A stretch of DNA of 33,008 nucleotides from Flavobacteriales bacterium (GTDB lineage Bacteria > Bacteroidota > Bacteroidia > Flavobacteriales_F > PHOS-HE28), in the NCBI GenBank assembly GCA_016788285.1, contig JAEUSW010000345.1:1-33008 (forward strand), given 5' to 3'. The notes below the pieces were generated by a model. The model was given only the letters and a program-made list of their open reading frames with translations. It searched no databases and had not been told where the DNA came from. Position 1 is the stretch's first letter; every line of letters begins with the position of its first letter. Positions 23,552 through 32,527 of this stretch are shown here, piece by piece. A program made the position numbers and the translations under genes.

Positions 23552-25111
23552 ATGATCCCCTACCTCGTCCTCTTCGCCTACTTCGCCGTCCTCTTCGGCT
23601 GCCTGTGGAAGTACTTCCAAAAGGCCGGCCGCAAGGCGTGGGAAGGCCTCGTGCCCGGTTACAACATCCTCATCTGGCTGAAGCTGAGCGGCAAGCCGTG
23701 GTGGTGGATCTTCCTCTTCCTGGTGCCGGGCGTGAACCTGCTGATGTTCATGATCCTGAACGTGAACCTGAGCATCACCCTGGGCGAGCGCGGCTTCAAG
23801 GACCACCTGGTGATGACGCTGCTGCCTTGGGTGAAGATCCCGCAGCTGGCCTTCTCGCCGAAGCACACCTATGTGGGCCCGATCCCGGTGGCGCAGCGCA
23901 AGCGCGGGCTGCTGGGCCAATGGGGCGATGCCATCCTGTTCGCGGTGATCGTGGCCACGGTGTTCCGCACCTTCACCTTCGAGGCCTTCACCATCCCCAC
24001 GCCCAGCATGGAGAAAAGCCTGCTGGTGGGCGACTACCTGTTCGTGAGCAAGCTGAGCTACGGGCCGCGCATGCCGATGACCCCGCTCACCTTCCCCTTC
24101 ACGCACCACACCATGCCGCTGACGGCGAGCACGCCCAGCTTCGTCACCTGGTTCAGCCAGCCCTACCGGCGGCTGCCCGGCTTCGGCAAGCCCGAGCGGG
24201 GTGATGCGGTGGTGTTCAACTTCCCCGAGGGCGACACCGTGGTGGCGAACTTCCAGAACCAGAGCTACTACCAGCTGGTGCGCGACCACGGCCGCGAGAA
24301 GATCCACGACCCCGGCTACCGCATGCTGAACATGGTGGACGGCCAGGTGCGGCAGATGCCCACGGGCGGCATCCTGGTGCGGCCGCTGGACAAGAAGGAG
24401 AACTACATCAAGCGCTGCGTGGCCGTGGCGGGCGACACCGTGGAGGTGCGCGGCGGCCTGGTCCACATCAACGGGGTGAAGCAGCACGTGCCGGAGATGG
24501 CCCAGTACGCCTACGAGTTCGTGCTGAAGGACCGCTTCAACGAGCGGATGCTGAAGGAGCAGTACGACATCAGCCCGGACGACCTGTCGCCCGGCGAGAA
24601 CGGCGGGGTGAGCATCCCCCTCACCGAGGCCAACGCGGCGAAGCTGGGCGGCTTCAGCAACGTGGCCAGCATGACCCGGCAGGACCATCCGAAAGGCTAC
24701 AGCTCGCCCTACCACAAGCTGCCCTACTTCCCCAACCATCCCGCCTTCGACTGGACGGAGGACAACTTCGGCCCCCTGTGGATCCCGAAGGCCGGTGCCA
24801 CCGTGGCCCTCACCCTGGCGAACCTGCCGCTGTACGAGCGTGCGATCCGGGTGTACGAGCACAACGACCTACGCGTGGATGGCGACCGCATCCTGATCAA
24901 CGGCGCGCCGGCCACCAGCTACACCTTCAAGCAGGACTACTACTGGCTGATGGGCGACAACCGGCACCGGTCGCAGGACGCGCGGTTCTGGGGCTTCGTG
25001 CCGCACGACCACGTGGTGGGCAAGGCCGTGCTGGTGTGGTTCACCAAGGACCCGTACACGGGCATCCGGTGGAAGCGCCTCTTCACCGTGGTGCGCAACG
25101 GCCTGAAGTGA
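23552..25111 (+). CDS. lepB: Signal peptidase I, long Bacteroidota form
   Basis: The 519-residue enzyme cleaves signal peptides after Sec or Tat export. The N-terminal part (MIPYLVLFAYFAVLFGCLW.. and WWWIFLFLVPGVNLLMFMIL) is a DUF5684-type pair of membrane helices. The S26 domain follows with the nucleophile S152 in IPTPSMEKSL, the base K287 in YIKRCVAVAGDTVEV, and the closing box GDNRHRSQDARFWGFVP. A large insert (about 305-430) between the Lys box and the closing box is typical of Bacteroidota LepB. The start at 23552 skips six residues of an upstream in-frame extension. A shorter paralogue follows directly. Confidence 0.94.
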   Translation: MIPYLVLFAYFAVLFGCLWKYFQKAGRKAWEGLVPGYNILIWLKLSGKPWWWIFLFLVPGVNLLMFMILNVNLSITLGERGFKDHLVMTLLPWVKIPQLAFSPKHTYVGPIPVAQRKRGLLGQWGDAILFAVIVATVFRTFTFEAFTIPTPSMEKSLLVGDYLFVSKLSYGPRMPMTPLTFPFTHHTMPLTASTPSFVTWFSQPYRRLPGFGKPERGDAVVFNFPEGDTVVANFQNQSYYQLVRDHGREKIHDPGYRMLNMVDGQVRQMPTGGILVRPLDKKENYIKRCVAVAGDTVEVRGGLVHINGVKQHVPEMAQYAYEFVLKDRFNERMLKEQYDISPDDLSPGENGGVSIPLTEANAAKLGGFSNVASMTRQDHPKGYSSPYHKLPYFPNHPAFDWTEDNFGPLWIPKAGATVALTLANLPLYERAIRVYEHNDLRVDGDRILINGAPATSYTFKQDYYWLMGDNRHRSQDARFWGFVPHDHVVGKAVLVWFTKDPYTGIRWKRLFTVVRNGLK

Positions 25112-25127
25112 GCCGCCGCCGATCGCC

Positions 25128-25135
25128 GAGCTTTG
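25128..25135 (+). promoter_or_regulatory. -7-like octamer GAGCTTTG ahead of the second signal peptidase
   Basis: GAGCTTTG keeps AnnTTTG and lies 4 bases before the ATG at 25140. It fits the leaderless pattern of this window. Confidence 0.35.
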
Positions 25136-25139
25136 GGCG

Positions 25140-26084
25140 ATGCGCAGGGTGTGGCAACGGTGGCTGGGCCTGGGCCCGTGGACGCGGGCCTTCGTGCAGG
25201 CCTTGCTGCTGCTGGCCCTGGTGCATGCCCTGGTGCTCCGCTGGGTGATCGTGCAGAGCACGAGCATGTTCGCCACGCTGCTGCCGGGCGATGTGCTGGC
25301 CGTACAGCGCTGGCCCGTGTGGACGGGCGTGGACCGCGGGGATGTGCTCGTGTTCCGCGACCCCACGCAGGACGACCGGCCGGTGCGGAAGCGGCAACTG
25401 CTGGTGAAGCGCGTGGTGGGCCTGCCCGGCGACACGGTGGAACTGCGCGCCGGCCTGGTGCTGGTGAACGGCCGCCCCCTGCCGCCCTGGCCCGGGGAGA
25501 CCCGCCGGTACCTCGTGCGCGTGGACCCGGGCACCTCCCTGGACAGCGTCGCCGCCGCCATCGGCCTGCCCCGCACCTTCATCGCGGGGGGTGAGCGGCA
25601 CCTGGAGCTGCCGTTGAACCCCGCGCTGGCGGCCCGCCTGGAGCACGTGCGCGGCGTGCGCGACACCGGCCCGATGGGCCTGAGCCAACGCCCGGCCCGC
25701 CACCTCTTCCCCTTCAGCCCCTTCCACCCGTGGAGCAGCGACGCCTACGGGCCGTTGCGCGTGCCGGCGGCCGGCGACAGCGTGCCCTTGGAGCCCGCGC
25801 AGCTGCCGCTCTACGACCGCATCCTCACCCGGCACGAGGGGCATGTGCTGGAAGTGGGCCGGGACGGCCTGCTGCTGGACGGGGCCCCGGCCACGACCGC
25901 GGTGATCGCCCGCGACCACTACTTCGTGCTGGGCGACAGCCGGCACAACAGCGCCGACTCGCGCCACTGGGGCTTCGTGCCGGCCGACCACCTGGTGGGC
26001 CGGGCGAGGCGCGTGCTGCTGTCGTGGGACGCGGAACGCCGGCAGCTGCGCGGGGACCGGTGGTGGTGGCCCCTCGGCCGGTAG
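25140..26084 (+). CDS. Second signal peptidase I family protein
   Basis: The 314-residue protein is a divergent S26 peptidase. After a single membrane anchor (AFVQALLLLALVHALVL) it has VQSTSMFATLLPGD with nucleophile S42 and QLLVKRVVGLPGDTVEL with base K90. An insert similar to that of its neighbour follows (YGPLRVPAAGDSVPL, LPLYDRIL), then the closing box VLGDSRHNSADSRHWGFVP. All catalytic elements are present, so it should be active, perhaps on a subset of signal peptides. It lacks the DUF5684 N-terminal helices of the first enzyme and probably arose by duplication. Confidence 0.9.
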   Translation: MRRVWQRWLGLGPWTRAFVQALLLLALVHALVLRWVIVQSTSMFATLLPGDVLAVQRWPVWTGVDRGDVLVFRDPTQDDRPVRKRQLLVKRVVGLPGDTVELRAGLVLVNGRPLPPWPGETRRYLVRVDPGTSLDSVAAAIGLPRTFIAGGERHLELPLNPALAARLEHVRGVRDTGPMGLSQRPARHLFPFSPFHPWSSDAYGPLRVPAAGDSVPLEPAQLPLYDRILTRHEGHVLEVGRDGLLLDGAPATTAVIARDHYFVLGDSRHNSADSRHWGFVPADHLVGRARRVLLSWDAERRQLRGDRWWWPLGR

Positions 26085-26105
26085 GGCCGGGCCTGCCGCG
26101 CGAGG

Positions 26106-26113
26106 TACCTTCG
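26106..26113 (+). promoter_or_regulatory. -7-type promoter element TACCTTCG ahead of the TPR lipoprotein
   Basis: TACCTTCG fits TAnnTTCG and lies 4 bases before the ATG at 26118, which predicts a leaderless message. Confidence 0.45.
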
Positions 26114-26117
26114 CGCC

Positions 26118-26591
26118 ATGCGTCCCCTGGCCTTTCTGCTGGTGCTGATGGCGGGCTGCACCGGCCCCGACGACCTGTGCACCCGGCACTACGAGCCTTT
26201 CCCTGACCTGATCGGCGGCCGGGCGCGCACCGACGCCAACGCCGCGCTGCTCGACGCCATGGCGCGCTACAACGCCGGCGACCACGAGGCCGCCATCCCC
26301 GTGCTGGAGGCCGAACTGCGGAACACGCCCAACGAGGAGCAGATCCGCATGCTGCTGGCCAGCGCGCTCCTGGGTGCGGGCCGGCCCTACGACGCGGAAC
26401 TGCAGCTCGACTTCATCGAGACCTCGGCGCGCAACGACTACGACGAGGCGGCGGCGTGGTACACGGTGCTGTGCTGGCTGTGCAGCGGTCAGCACGACCG
26501 TGCGCTGGAAGGTGCGCGCGCCATCGCCGCGCGGCCTCGACACACCTACAAGCTGCAGGCGGACGCGCTGGTGAAGGACCTGATGCGATGA
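26118..26591 (+). CDS. TPR-like lipoprotein
   Basis: The 157-residue protein has a lipoprotein signal (MRPLAFLLVLMAGC, lipid-linked Cys at 14). Helical repeats follow that look like two TPR units: ALLDAMARYNAGDHEAAIPVLEAEL and EQIRMLLASALLGAGRPYDAELQLDFIE. TPR lipoproteins usually hold protein complexes at the membrane; the partner is unknown. It sits between the second signal peptidase and the Nudix gene, whose ATG overlaps its stop (ATGA). Confidence 0.85.
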   Translation: MRPLAFLLVLMAGCTGPDDLCTRHYEPFPDLIGGRARTDANAALLDAMARYNAGDHEAAIPVLEAELRNTPNEEQIRMLLASALLGAGRPYDAELQLDFIETSARNDYDEAAAWYTVLCWLCSGQHDRALEGARAIAARPRHTYKLQADALVKDLMR

Positions 26592-27220
26592 CGTTGGACG
26601 CGGTGCATGAGCGCCTGGCCACGGCCCTTCGGGGGCCGCTGCCGGGGCACGCCGCCTTCCTGTCGCGGAGCGGCTACTCCCGTGCGGACCTGGACAGCGC
26701 TCAACGCGCGGACACCGCACCCCGGGAGAGCGCCGTGCTGGCCCTGCTCTATCCCGCCTTGGGCGAGCCGCACCTCCTGCTCATGCGCCGGCCCGAGTAT
26801 GCCGGGGTGCACAGCGGGCAGGTGAGCTTCCCGGGCGGACGGCGTGAGCCGCAGGATGCCGACCTGCAGGCCACCGCGCTGCGGGAGTTCCAGGAGGAGA
26901 CGGGGGCCGTGCCCAGGGACCTGCGCGTGCTGGGGGCCTTGACGCAGGTGTACATCCCGCCCAGCCGCTCGTTGGTGACGCCCTTCGTGGGCCTGGCCGG
27001 GGAACTGGGCCCCACCCGCCCCGACCCGCGCGAGGTGCAGGCGCTGCTGGAGGTGCCGCTGGCCGAGCTGCTGCGGCCCGATGTCATCCGGCAGCGCCGG
27101 CAGCACATCCAGGTGCTCGGCCGCGAGGCGGAGATCCCCTACTTCGATCTGGGCGGCCAGGTGGTGTGGGGGGCCACGGCCATGATGCTGGCCGAACTAC
27201 GCGAGCTGCTCCACGGCTGA
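26588..27220 (+). CDS. Nudix hydrolase, CoA pyrophosphatase type (NudL-like)
   Basis: The 210-residue protein has the UPF0035 signature that marks CoA-type Nudix enzymes, LLLMRRPEYAGVHSGQVSFPGG. The Nudix box follows (GGRREPQDADLQATALREFQEETGAV), whose Glu residues hold the metal. Such enzymes cut CoA or its derivatives into phosphopantetheine and adenosine 3',5'-bisphosphate. The start at 26588 overlaps the TPR lipoprotein stop. The 3' end overlaps the convergent cyclase gene by 24 bases. Confidence 0.92.
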   Translation: MTLDAVHERLATALRGPLPGHAAFLSRSGYSRADLDSAQRADTAPRESAVLALLYPALGEPHLLLMRRPEYAGVHSGQVSFPGGRREPQDADLQATALREFQEETGAVPRDLRVLGALTQVYIPPSRSLVTPFVGLAGELGPTRPDPREVQALLEVPLAELLRPDVIRQRRQHIQVLGREAEIPYFDLGGQVVWGATAMMLAELRELLHG

Positions 27221-30200
27221 GGCCACGCCGAGCTCCTGCAGGAAGCGCTCGTTGGGGCGGCTGCCGGCCTTGTCCGCGCTGTGCTCGGGCTTGATGCGGC
27301 GCACGAAGTACATGTCGATGGCGCCCTTGTTCTTGGCCTCGATCTGCCCCCGGTGCACGCACTCGAAGCGGTCCTTGATCAGCGCGTACGTGGAGCCGCT
27401 GACGTTGACCTCGCCGGGCTCGCCGCTGCTTTCCATGCGGCTGGCGGTGTTCACCGTATCGCCCCAGATGTCGTAGGCGAACTTGCGCTTGCCCACCACC
27501 CCGGCCACCACCGGGCCGGTGTGCACCCCGATGCGCAGGATCCAGGGCACCTTGCCCTTCGCCTCGCGCTGGCGGCGCCACTCGTCCATCAGGTCGCGCA
27601 CCTCCAGGGCGGCCAGCACGCACTTCACCGCGTGGTGCGGATCGGCCACGGGCACGCCGGAGGCGCACATGTAGCTGTCGCCGATGGTCTTGATCTTCTC
27701 GATCCCGTAGCGGCCCACGATCTCATCGAAGTGGATGAAGCACTCGTCCAGTTCGGTGACCAGCTCCTCCGGGCTCATTTTCTCGGCGGCCTTGGTGAAG
27801 CCCTTCATGTCGGTGAAGAGCACGGTGACGGCGTCGTGGCGGCGGGCGGTGGCCTTGCCCTTGTCCTTGAGCTCCTCGCTGATCTCCTTGGGCAGGATGT
27901 TGAGCAGCAGGTCCTCGATGCGGCCCTTCTGGTGCTCGATCTCGCGGCTCTGGGCGCGCACCTCCTCGGTGCGTTCCTCCACCCGGCGCTCCAGGATCTG
28001 GTTGCGCATGCGCAGCTGGCGTTCGCGCACCTTCACCCAGCTGAAGAGCACGAGGGCGATGAAGGCGGTGAGCGCGGTGTAGAACCACCAGGAGCGGTAC
28101 CACGGGGGCAGCACGGTGAAGGTGAGGCTGGCGGGAGCGCTCCACAGGCCCGCCCGGTTGATGCTCTTCACCCGGAAGGTGTAGTTGCCGGGGGGCAGCG
28201 CCGGGAAGAAGGCCTCCGTGGCCGCCGTCAGCGGCTGCCAATCGGGGTCCAGGCCCTCCAGAAGGGTGCTGTACCGCACGGCACCGGGATCGCTGAGGCT
28301 CACCGTGCCGTAGTGGATGCGGATGGACCGCTCGCTGTGGCCGAGGCTGAGGTCCTGCTCCAGCGGGCGGTCCTCCAGGTTCACGCTCAGCCCGCGCAGC
28401 GCCACGATGGGCGGGGTCGGTGCACCGTCGCCCTGGTCGGGCACCACCCGGGTGGCGCCGCGGGCCGTGCCGAACCACAGGTCACCGTCGCGGGTGAGGC
28501 AGACCGCACCGGGCTTGGCCTCCACACCGATGAAGCCGGAGCGCTCCGTGTACGAGAGGAAGCCTTCCTGATCGGGGCGCCAGCTGTTGAGCCCGCCCAC
28601 CGTTCCGATCCACAGGTGGCCCTTGGCATCGCGCAGCAGCGAGCGCACCGTATTGTCCAACAGACCGTCCGCCTGGGTCCAGGTCCGGTCCTCACGGCCG
28701 TCGGTGAGCACCAGCAGGCCCTGGCTGCGGGTGCCCACCCAGATCCGCCCTTGACCATCCTGCACGAAGGCGGTCGGTGAAACGGACCTGCCCAGGTCGA
28801 TGCGCTGCGCACGTCCGTTGTCGATGCGGGTGATGCCCTTGTCCTTGCTGCCCACCCAGATGGTGCCGCGGTCGTCGCGGTACAGCGCGGTGACGGGCGT
28901 GGTGGGCACGCCGTCCTCCTCGGTGTACACCATCGGCGGGGCCCCGGTGGCGTAGCGGCGCAGACCGGTGATGGTGCCGACGTACAGCTCGCCCGGCTGC
29001 CCCACGGCCAGCGCCGTCACCTTGCCGCGCGGGATCAGCACGTCGAGGTCGGGGTGCGGCACCGGCTGGAACGCCACGGGGTCCAGCTCCACCAGCCCAT
29101 TGGTCTCCGAGCCCACCCACACGTTGCCGCTGGCATCCTCGGCCAGCACCCGCACGCGGGAGGTGCGCACGGTCTGCAGGTTCTTGATCATGCCCGTGCC
29201 CTGCACGCGCGGGTCCAGGATGCTCACGCCACCGTCCGTGCCGAACCAGATGCGTCCGCTGCGGTCCTCCAGCACGGCCCATACCTGCTGGTCCAGCAGC
29301 CCGTCCTGCTCCAGCAGGTTCAGGAAGCGCTCGCCCTTGAAGATGTTGAGGCCGTAGTCGTTGGTGGCGAGCAGCATGTTGCCTTCCCGGTCGCGGGTGA
29401 TGCGGCGGATCAGCAGGCTCTCGAGGCCGTTGCCCGGATGGTAGTGCCGGCGCACGCCGTTGAGGCCGATCACGGCGGCGCCACCGCCCCAGGTGCCCAC
29501 CCACACCTGGCCGCTGGCGTCCTCTCCGAAGCACATCACGAAGTCGCTGGGCAGGCCGTTCGCCGTGCTGTAGTTCACCACCTGTCCGGTGCGGGGATCG
29601 AGCACGAAGGCGCCGCTGCTCTGGGTGCCGAGCCAGCGGCGGCCGTCGGAATCCTCGTACAGCGCGCTGACGCCGAGCACGTCCTCCAAGCCGTTCCACT
29701 CCAGGGAGGCGAAGCGCTTGCCGGCAGGGTCCCACCGCTTCAGCGTGCCGCCGTCCTCCAGGAAGGCGAGGGTGCCGTCGCGGAAGTGTACCGCGTCCAC
29801 CACGTGCTCGAGCAGGCCCTGGTCGCTGCCGAAGCGGTCCACCGTGGGCACGCCGTCCTCGCTGATGGCGCTGATGCGCAGGGCGCCCTGGCCCATGGTG
29901 GTGACCCACACCGCACCATCGCCGTCCTGCACCAGGGCGGTGACGTCGGACGTCAGGGCCTCGCCGGGCAGGGCCAGCGTGGCGAAGCTGCGGCCGGAGC
30001 GCACCGTGAGGCCGCCGCCGGTGTGGCCCGCCCAGAAGCGGCCGCCGCGGTCGATCAGCAAGCAGCGCGCCCCCTTGGGGGCCGTGCCATCCTCCGTGCC
30101 GTAGGCCCGGATGCCCACGCGGTCACGGCCGTCGAAGCTCACCAGCCCGTCCTCGGTGCCCAGCCACACCAGGCCCGTGCTGTCCTGCACCACGCTGTAC

Positions 30201-30310
30201 ACGTTGCTGGAGGGCAGCCCGTTCTGCACATCGAGGCGCTCGAAGTAGAAGCGCTGCGCCGCCAGGGGCGCGGTGAGCACGAGCGGAAGAACGATCAGCA
30301 GGCGGCGCAT
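27197..30310 (-). CDS. Propeller/Y_Y_Y sensor fused to class III adenylate cyclase
   Basis: This 1037-residue receptor has a signal peptide (MRRLLIVLPLVLTAPLAAQ) and a periplasmic part of 14 propeller repeats (such as VWLGTEDGLVSF and IWVGSKDKGITRI), enough for two seven-bladed propellers. A Y_Y_Y domain, one membrane helix (about 735-760), a coiled coil and a cytoplasmic class III cyclase follow. Its active site is complete: metal ligands D834 (LFTDMKGFT) and D878 (TIGDSYM), plus an Asn and Arg in NTASRMES. The adenine-selecting pair K874 and D947 (YDIWGDTVN) marks it as an adenylate rather than a guanylate cyclase. In most relatives of this layout the output is a histidine kinase. The gene begins 3 bases after the caspase-like gene's stop and is probably co-transcribed. 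The ligand is unknown. Confidence 0.93.
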   Translation of the reverse strand: MRRLLIVLPLVLTAPLAAQRFYFERLDVQNGLPSSNVYSVVQDSTGLVWLGTEDGLVSFDGRDRVGIRAYGTEDGTAPKGARCLLIDRGGRFWAGHTGGGLTVRSGRSFATLALPGEALTSDVTALVQDGDGAVWVTTMGQGALRISAISEDGVPTVDRFGSDQGLLEHVVDAVHFRDGTLAFLEDGGTLKRWDPAGKRFASLEWNGLEDVLGVSALYEDSDGRRWLGTQSSGAFVLDPRTGQVVNYSTANGLPSDFVMCFGEDASGQVWVGTWGGGAAVIGLNGVRRHYHPGNGLESLLIRRITRDREGNMLLATNDYGLNIFKGERFLNLLEQDGLLDQQVWAVLEDRSGRIWFGTDGGVSILDPRVQGTGMIKNLQTVRTSRVRVLAEDASGNVWVGSETNGLVELDPVAFQPVPHPDLDVLIPRGKVTALAVGQPGELYVGTITGLRRYATGAPPMVYTEEDGVPTTPVTALYRDDRGTIWVGSKDKGITRIDNGRAQRIDLGRSVSPTAFVQDGQGRIWVGTRSQGLLVLTDGREDRTWTQADGLLDNTVRSLLRDAKGHLWIGTVGGLNSWRPDQEGFLSYTERSGFIGVEAKPGAVCLTRDGDLWFGTARGATRVVPDQGDGAPTPPIVALRGLSVNLEDRPLEQDLSLGHSERSIRIHYGTVSLSDPGAVRYSTLLEGLDPDWQPLTAATEAFFPALPPGNYTFRVKSINRAGLWSAPASLTFTVLPPWYRSWWFYTALTAFIALVLFSWVKVRERQLRMRNQILERRVEERTEEVRAQSREIEHQKGRIEDLLLNILPKEISEELKDKGKATARRHDAVTVLFTDMKGFTKAAEKMSPEELVTELDECFIHFDEIVGRYGIEKIKTIGDSYMCASGVPVADPHHAVKCVLAALEVRDLMDEWRRQREAKGKVPWILRIGVHTGPVVAGVVGKRKFAYDIWGDTVNTASRMESSGEPGEVNVSGSTYALIKDRFECVHRGQIEAKNKGAIDMYFVRRIKPEHSADKAGSRPNERFLQELGVASAVEQLA

Positions 30311-30313
30311 CGG

Positions 30314-32521
30314 CTATCGGGTGAGGTCGTAGAAACTGGCCTCCGAGCCGGCGGCATCGCTCACCACCAGGGTGTTGCTCACCGACTCGCTGTAGTTCTG
30401 GATGAGGTTCTTCAGCGGCCCGTAGTTGTAGAAGGTGTAGATGTCGTCCTTCTTGGCGTCCACGGGGATCCAGTAGCTCTTGCCGCCCACGGTGCGGCCG
30501 TGCCCGGCGTACCACACCAGCACGGTGTTCACCTTGTTGCTGCGCACCAGGTCGCGCAGCTCGGTGCTGAAGAAGCGCTCGAGCTGTTGCTTGGAGAGGT
30601 TCTTCTTGGTGATGGTCCTCTGCACATTGTACTTGGCGAAGGCCTTCTGCATCTTGGCCGCATCGCCGCCCTGGCCCTGCAGCGCGGGGAAGCTGCGGTA
30701 CTCGCTGTTCTCGATGTACACCACCCAGGTGGTGCCGGAGGACACCGCGGTGCCCCCTGTGGGCTTGTCGGCCGGGCGCTCGACGGGCTTGTCCGCGGGA
30801 CGGTCGGCCACCACGGCGGGCTCCACGGGACGCGGGGCGGGCGCCGCCTTGCGTTGGATCTGCACCACCACTTCGCTGGCGTTGCCGAAGCGGTCCTCGG
30901 CCCGCACGGTGAACCGGTCCTTGCCGGCGATCACCAGCTTGATGCTGAACTCCGTGCGGTTGGTGTCGGGCACGTAGCTGGCCACGATGCCGTCCACCGT
31001 CACGCTGCGGATGATGCTCGCATCGCCGGCCACCCCCTCGATGAAGAGGTCCTCGCGGTCGGCCGCCACCGTGATGATGCGGTCGGCCCCGGGGTCCGGC
31101 GAGGTCACCGCCAGTTCGGGGGCCACGCCTTCGGTGCGTTCCACCTTCAGGGTCACCGTGGCGATGTTGCCGTACACGTCCTCGGCCTCCACGGTGAGCC
31201 GCTCCTCGGCGAGGCCCAACGGGATGCTGGTGAAGAACTCCGGGTCCTTCTCGTCGCGGGCGAAGTCGGCCTCGGTGCCGTTCACGCGGATGGCCTTCAG
31301 CAGGTTGCGGTCGCGCACGTGGCCGTTGACCTTCACCTGGCGCAGGGCGTTGCTCACCTGCACCACCTCGCCGGTGCGGCTGGGCTCCACCAGGGTGATC
31401 ACCGGCGGGTCCTCTTCGCGGTTCAGCTCGAAGAGCGCATCGGCCACGCGCTTGCGCCGCTCCTGGATGTCCTGGGCCGTGATGCCTTCGGCGTGGATGC
31501 CCTCGGGCAAGGCCTTGGCGGCCAGGTCCAGGTCGCGCTGCGCCCCCTCCAGGTCCACGTTGGCCTCCTTGCACTCGGCGCGCAGCAGCAGGGCGTTCAC
31601 GTCCTTGGGCTGCTCCTGCAGCACGCGGTTCAGGTCGTTCACGGCGTTCTGCTGCTGGCCATAGCCGTTGTAGTAGCGGGCGCGCTGGCGGTACACCTCG
31701 GCGTCCGTGCGGCCGTTGGCGATCACCTTGCTGATGTCGTCGATGGCCTTGGCGTACTCCTTCTGCAGGGCGAAGGCCTTGCTGCGGGTGAAGAGGGCCG
31801 CGGTGCTGCGCGGGTTCAGCTCCAGGGCGGTGGTGGTGCGCTCCACGGCCTTGTCCAGGGTGCGCAGCTGCATGGTGGGGCCGGTGTACTGCTCGTACAG
31901 CTTCAGCTGCACCTCGGCCAGCGCCACGTAGGCGTCCTCGTACAGGTAGTTCCACTCGATCACCCGCTCCAGGTCGGTCTCGGCGGTGCGGTAGTCGCGC
32001 TGGGCCATGCGCACCAGGCCGTGGAGGTAGTAGGTGTCGGTGGTGCCCTTCTGCGCCAGGGCGGCGTCGCTGGCGGCGGCGGCACCGTCCAGGTCGTTCA
32101 GCGCCAGGCACACGCGCACCTTGGTCTGCAGGGCCTCCATGCTCTTGGGGTCGGTGGCCAGCGCCTTGTTGCACAGCTCCAAGGCCTCCTGCGGGCGGCC
32201 AAGGTCGAGGTAGGCGCGGGCGGCGCGGGCGGCATGGCCGGCATCGCCGGGGTCCAGCTCGTGCACCTTGCGCAGGTCGGCGGCGGCGTCGGCGGTGCGG
32301 TCCAGCAGGGTGTACACCTCGGCGCGGGCCTGGTAGGCCTTCACCATGCCGGGCTCCACCTGGATGGCCAGGCCGTATTTCTCCACCGCTTCGCTGAGCT
32401 GCTGGGCCTGGCGCAGGGCCTCGGCCTCCTTGAAGAAGGCCTTGCCGCTTTGGGCCTGGGCGGTGACGAACAGGCCCAAGGCCGCCACCAGGATCAGGGA
32501 GGAACGCGTGCTTCCGAGCAT
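30314..32521 (-). CDS. Periplasmic TPR, Ig-like and degenerate caspase-like protein
   Basis: The 735-residue protein has a signal peptide (MLGSTRSSLILVAALGLFVTAQAQ) and about nine TPR-like repeats (to about residue 370). At least two Ig-like domains follow (about 385-570), then a Pro-rich linker (KPVERPADKP) and a C-terminal caspase-like domain. The catalytic His loop is intact (VWYAGHG, H674), but in the position of the DAC-type Cys loop the sequence reads VSDAAGSEASFYDLTR and then stops. Ala724 stands where the catalytic Cys is expected, and the small-subunit part of the fold is absent. It therefore looks like a pseudo-protease, perhaps a scaffold. It precedes the adenylate cyclase by 3 bases. 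Confidence 0.82.
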   Translation of the reverse strand: MLGSTRSSLILVAALGLFVTAQAQSGKAFFKEAEALRQAQQLSEAVEKYGLAIQVEPGMVKAYQARAEVYTLLDRTADAAADLRKVHELDPGDAGHAARAARAYLDLGRPQEALELCNKALATDPKSMEALQTKVRVCLALNDLDGAAAASDAALAQKGTTDTYYLHGLVRMAQRDYRTAETDLERVIEWNYLYEDAYVALAEVQLKLYEQYTGPTMQLRTLDKAVERTTTALELNPRSTAALFTRSKAFALQKEYAKAIDDISKVIANGRTDAEVYRQRARYYNGYGQQQNAVNDLNRVLQEQPKDVNALLLRAECKEANVDLEGAQRDLDLAAKALPEGIHAEGITAQDIQERRKRVADALFELNREEDPPVITLVEPSRTGEVVQVSNALRQVKVNGHVRDRNLLKAIRVNGTEADFARDEKDPEFFTSIPLGLAEERLTVEAEDVYGNIATVTLKVERTEGVAPELAVTSPDPGADRIITVAADREDLFIEGVAGDASIIRSVTVDGIVASYVPDTNRTEFSIKLVIAGKDRFTVRAEDRFGNASEVVVQIQRKAAPAPRPVEPAVVADRPADKPVERPADKPTGGTAVSSGTTWVVYIENSEYRSFPALQGQGGDAAKMQKAFAKYNVQRTITKKNLSKQQLERFFSTELRDLVRSNKVNTVLVWYAGHGRTVGGKSYWIPVDAKKDDIYTFYNYGPLKNLIQNYSESVSNTLVVSDAAGSEASFYDLTR

Positions 32522-32527
32522 GGCCGC

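Noticed and set aside
22547-24862. Minus-strand open frame of 771 codons opposite dapB and lepB
   Set aside because: His, Ala and Val-rich translation without motifs, antisense to two certain genes.
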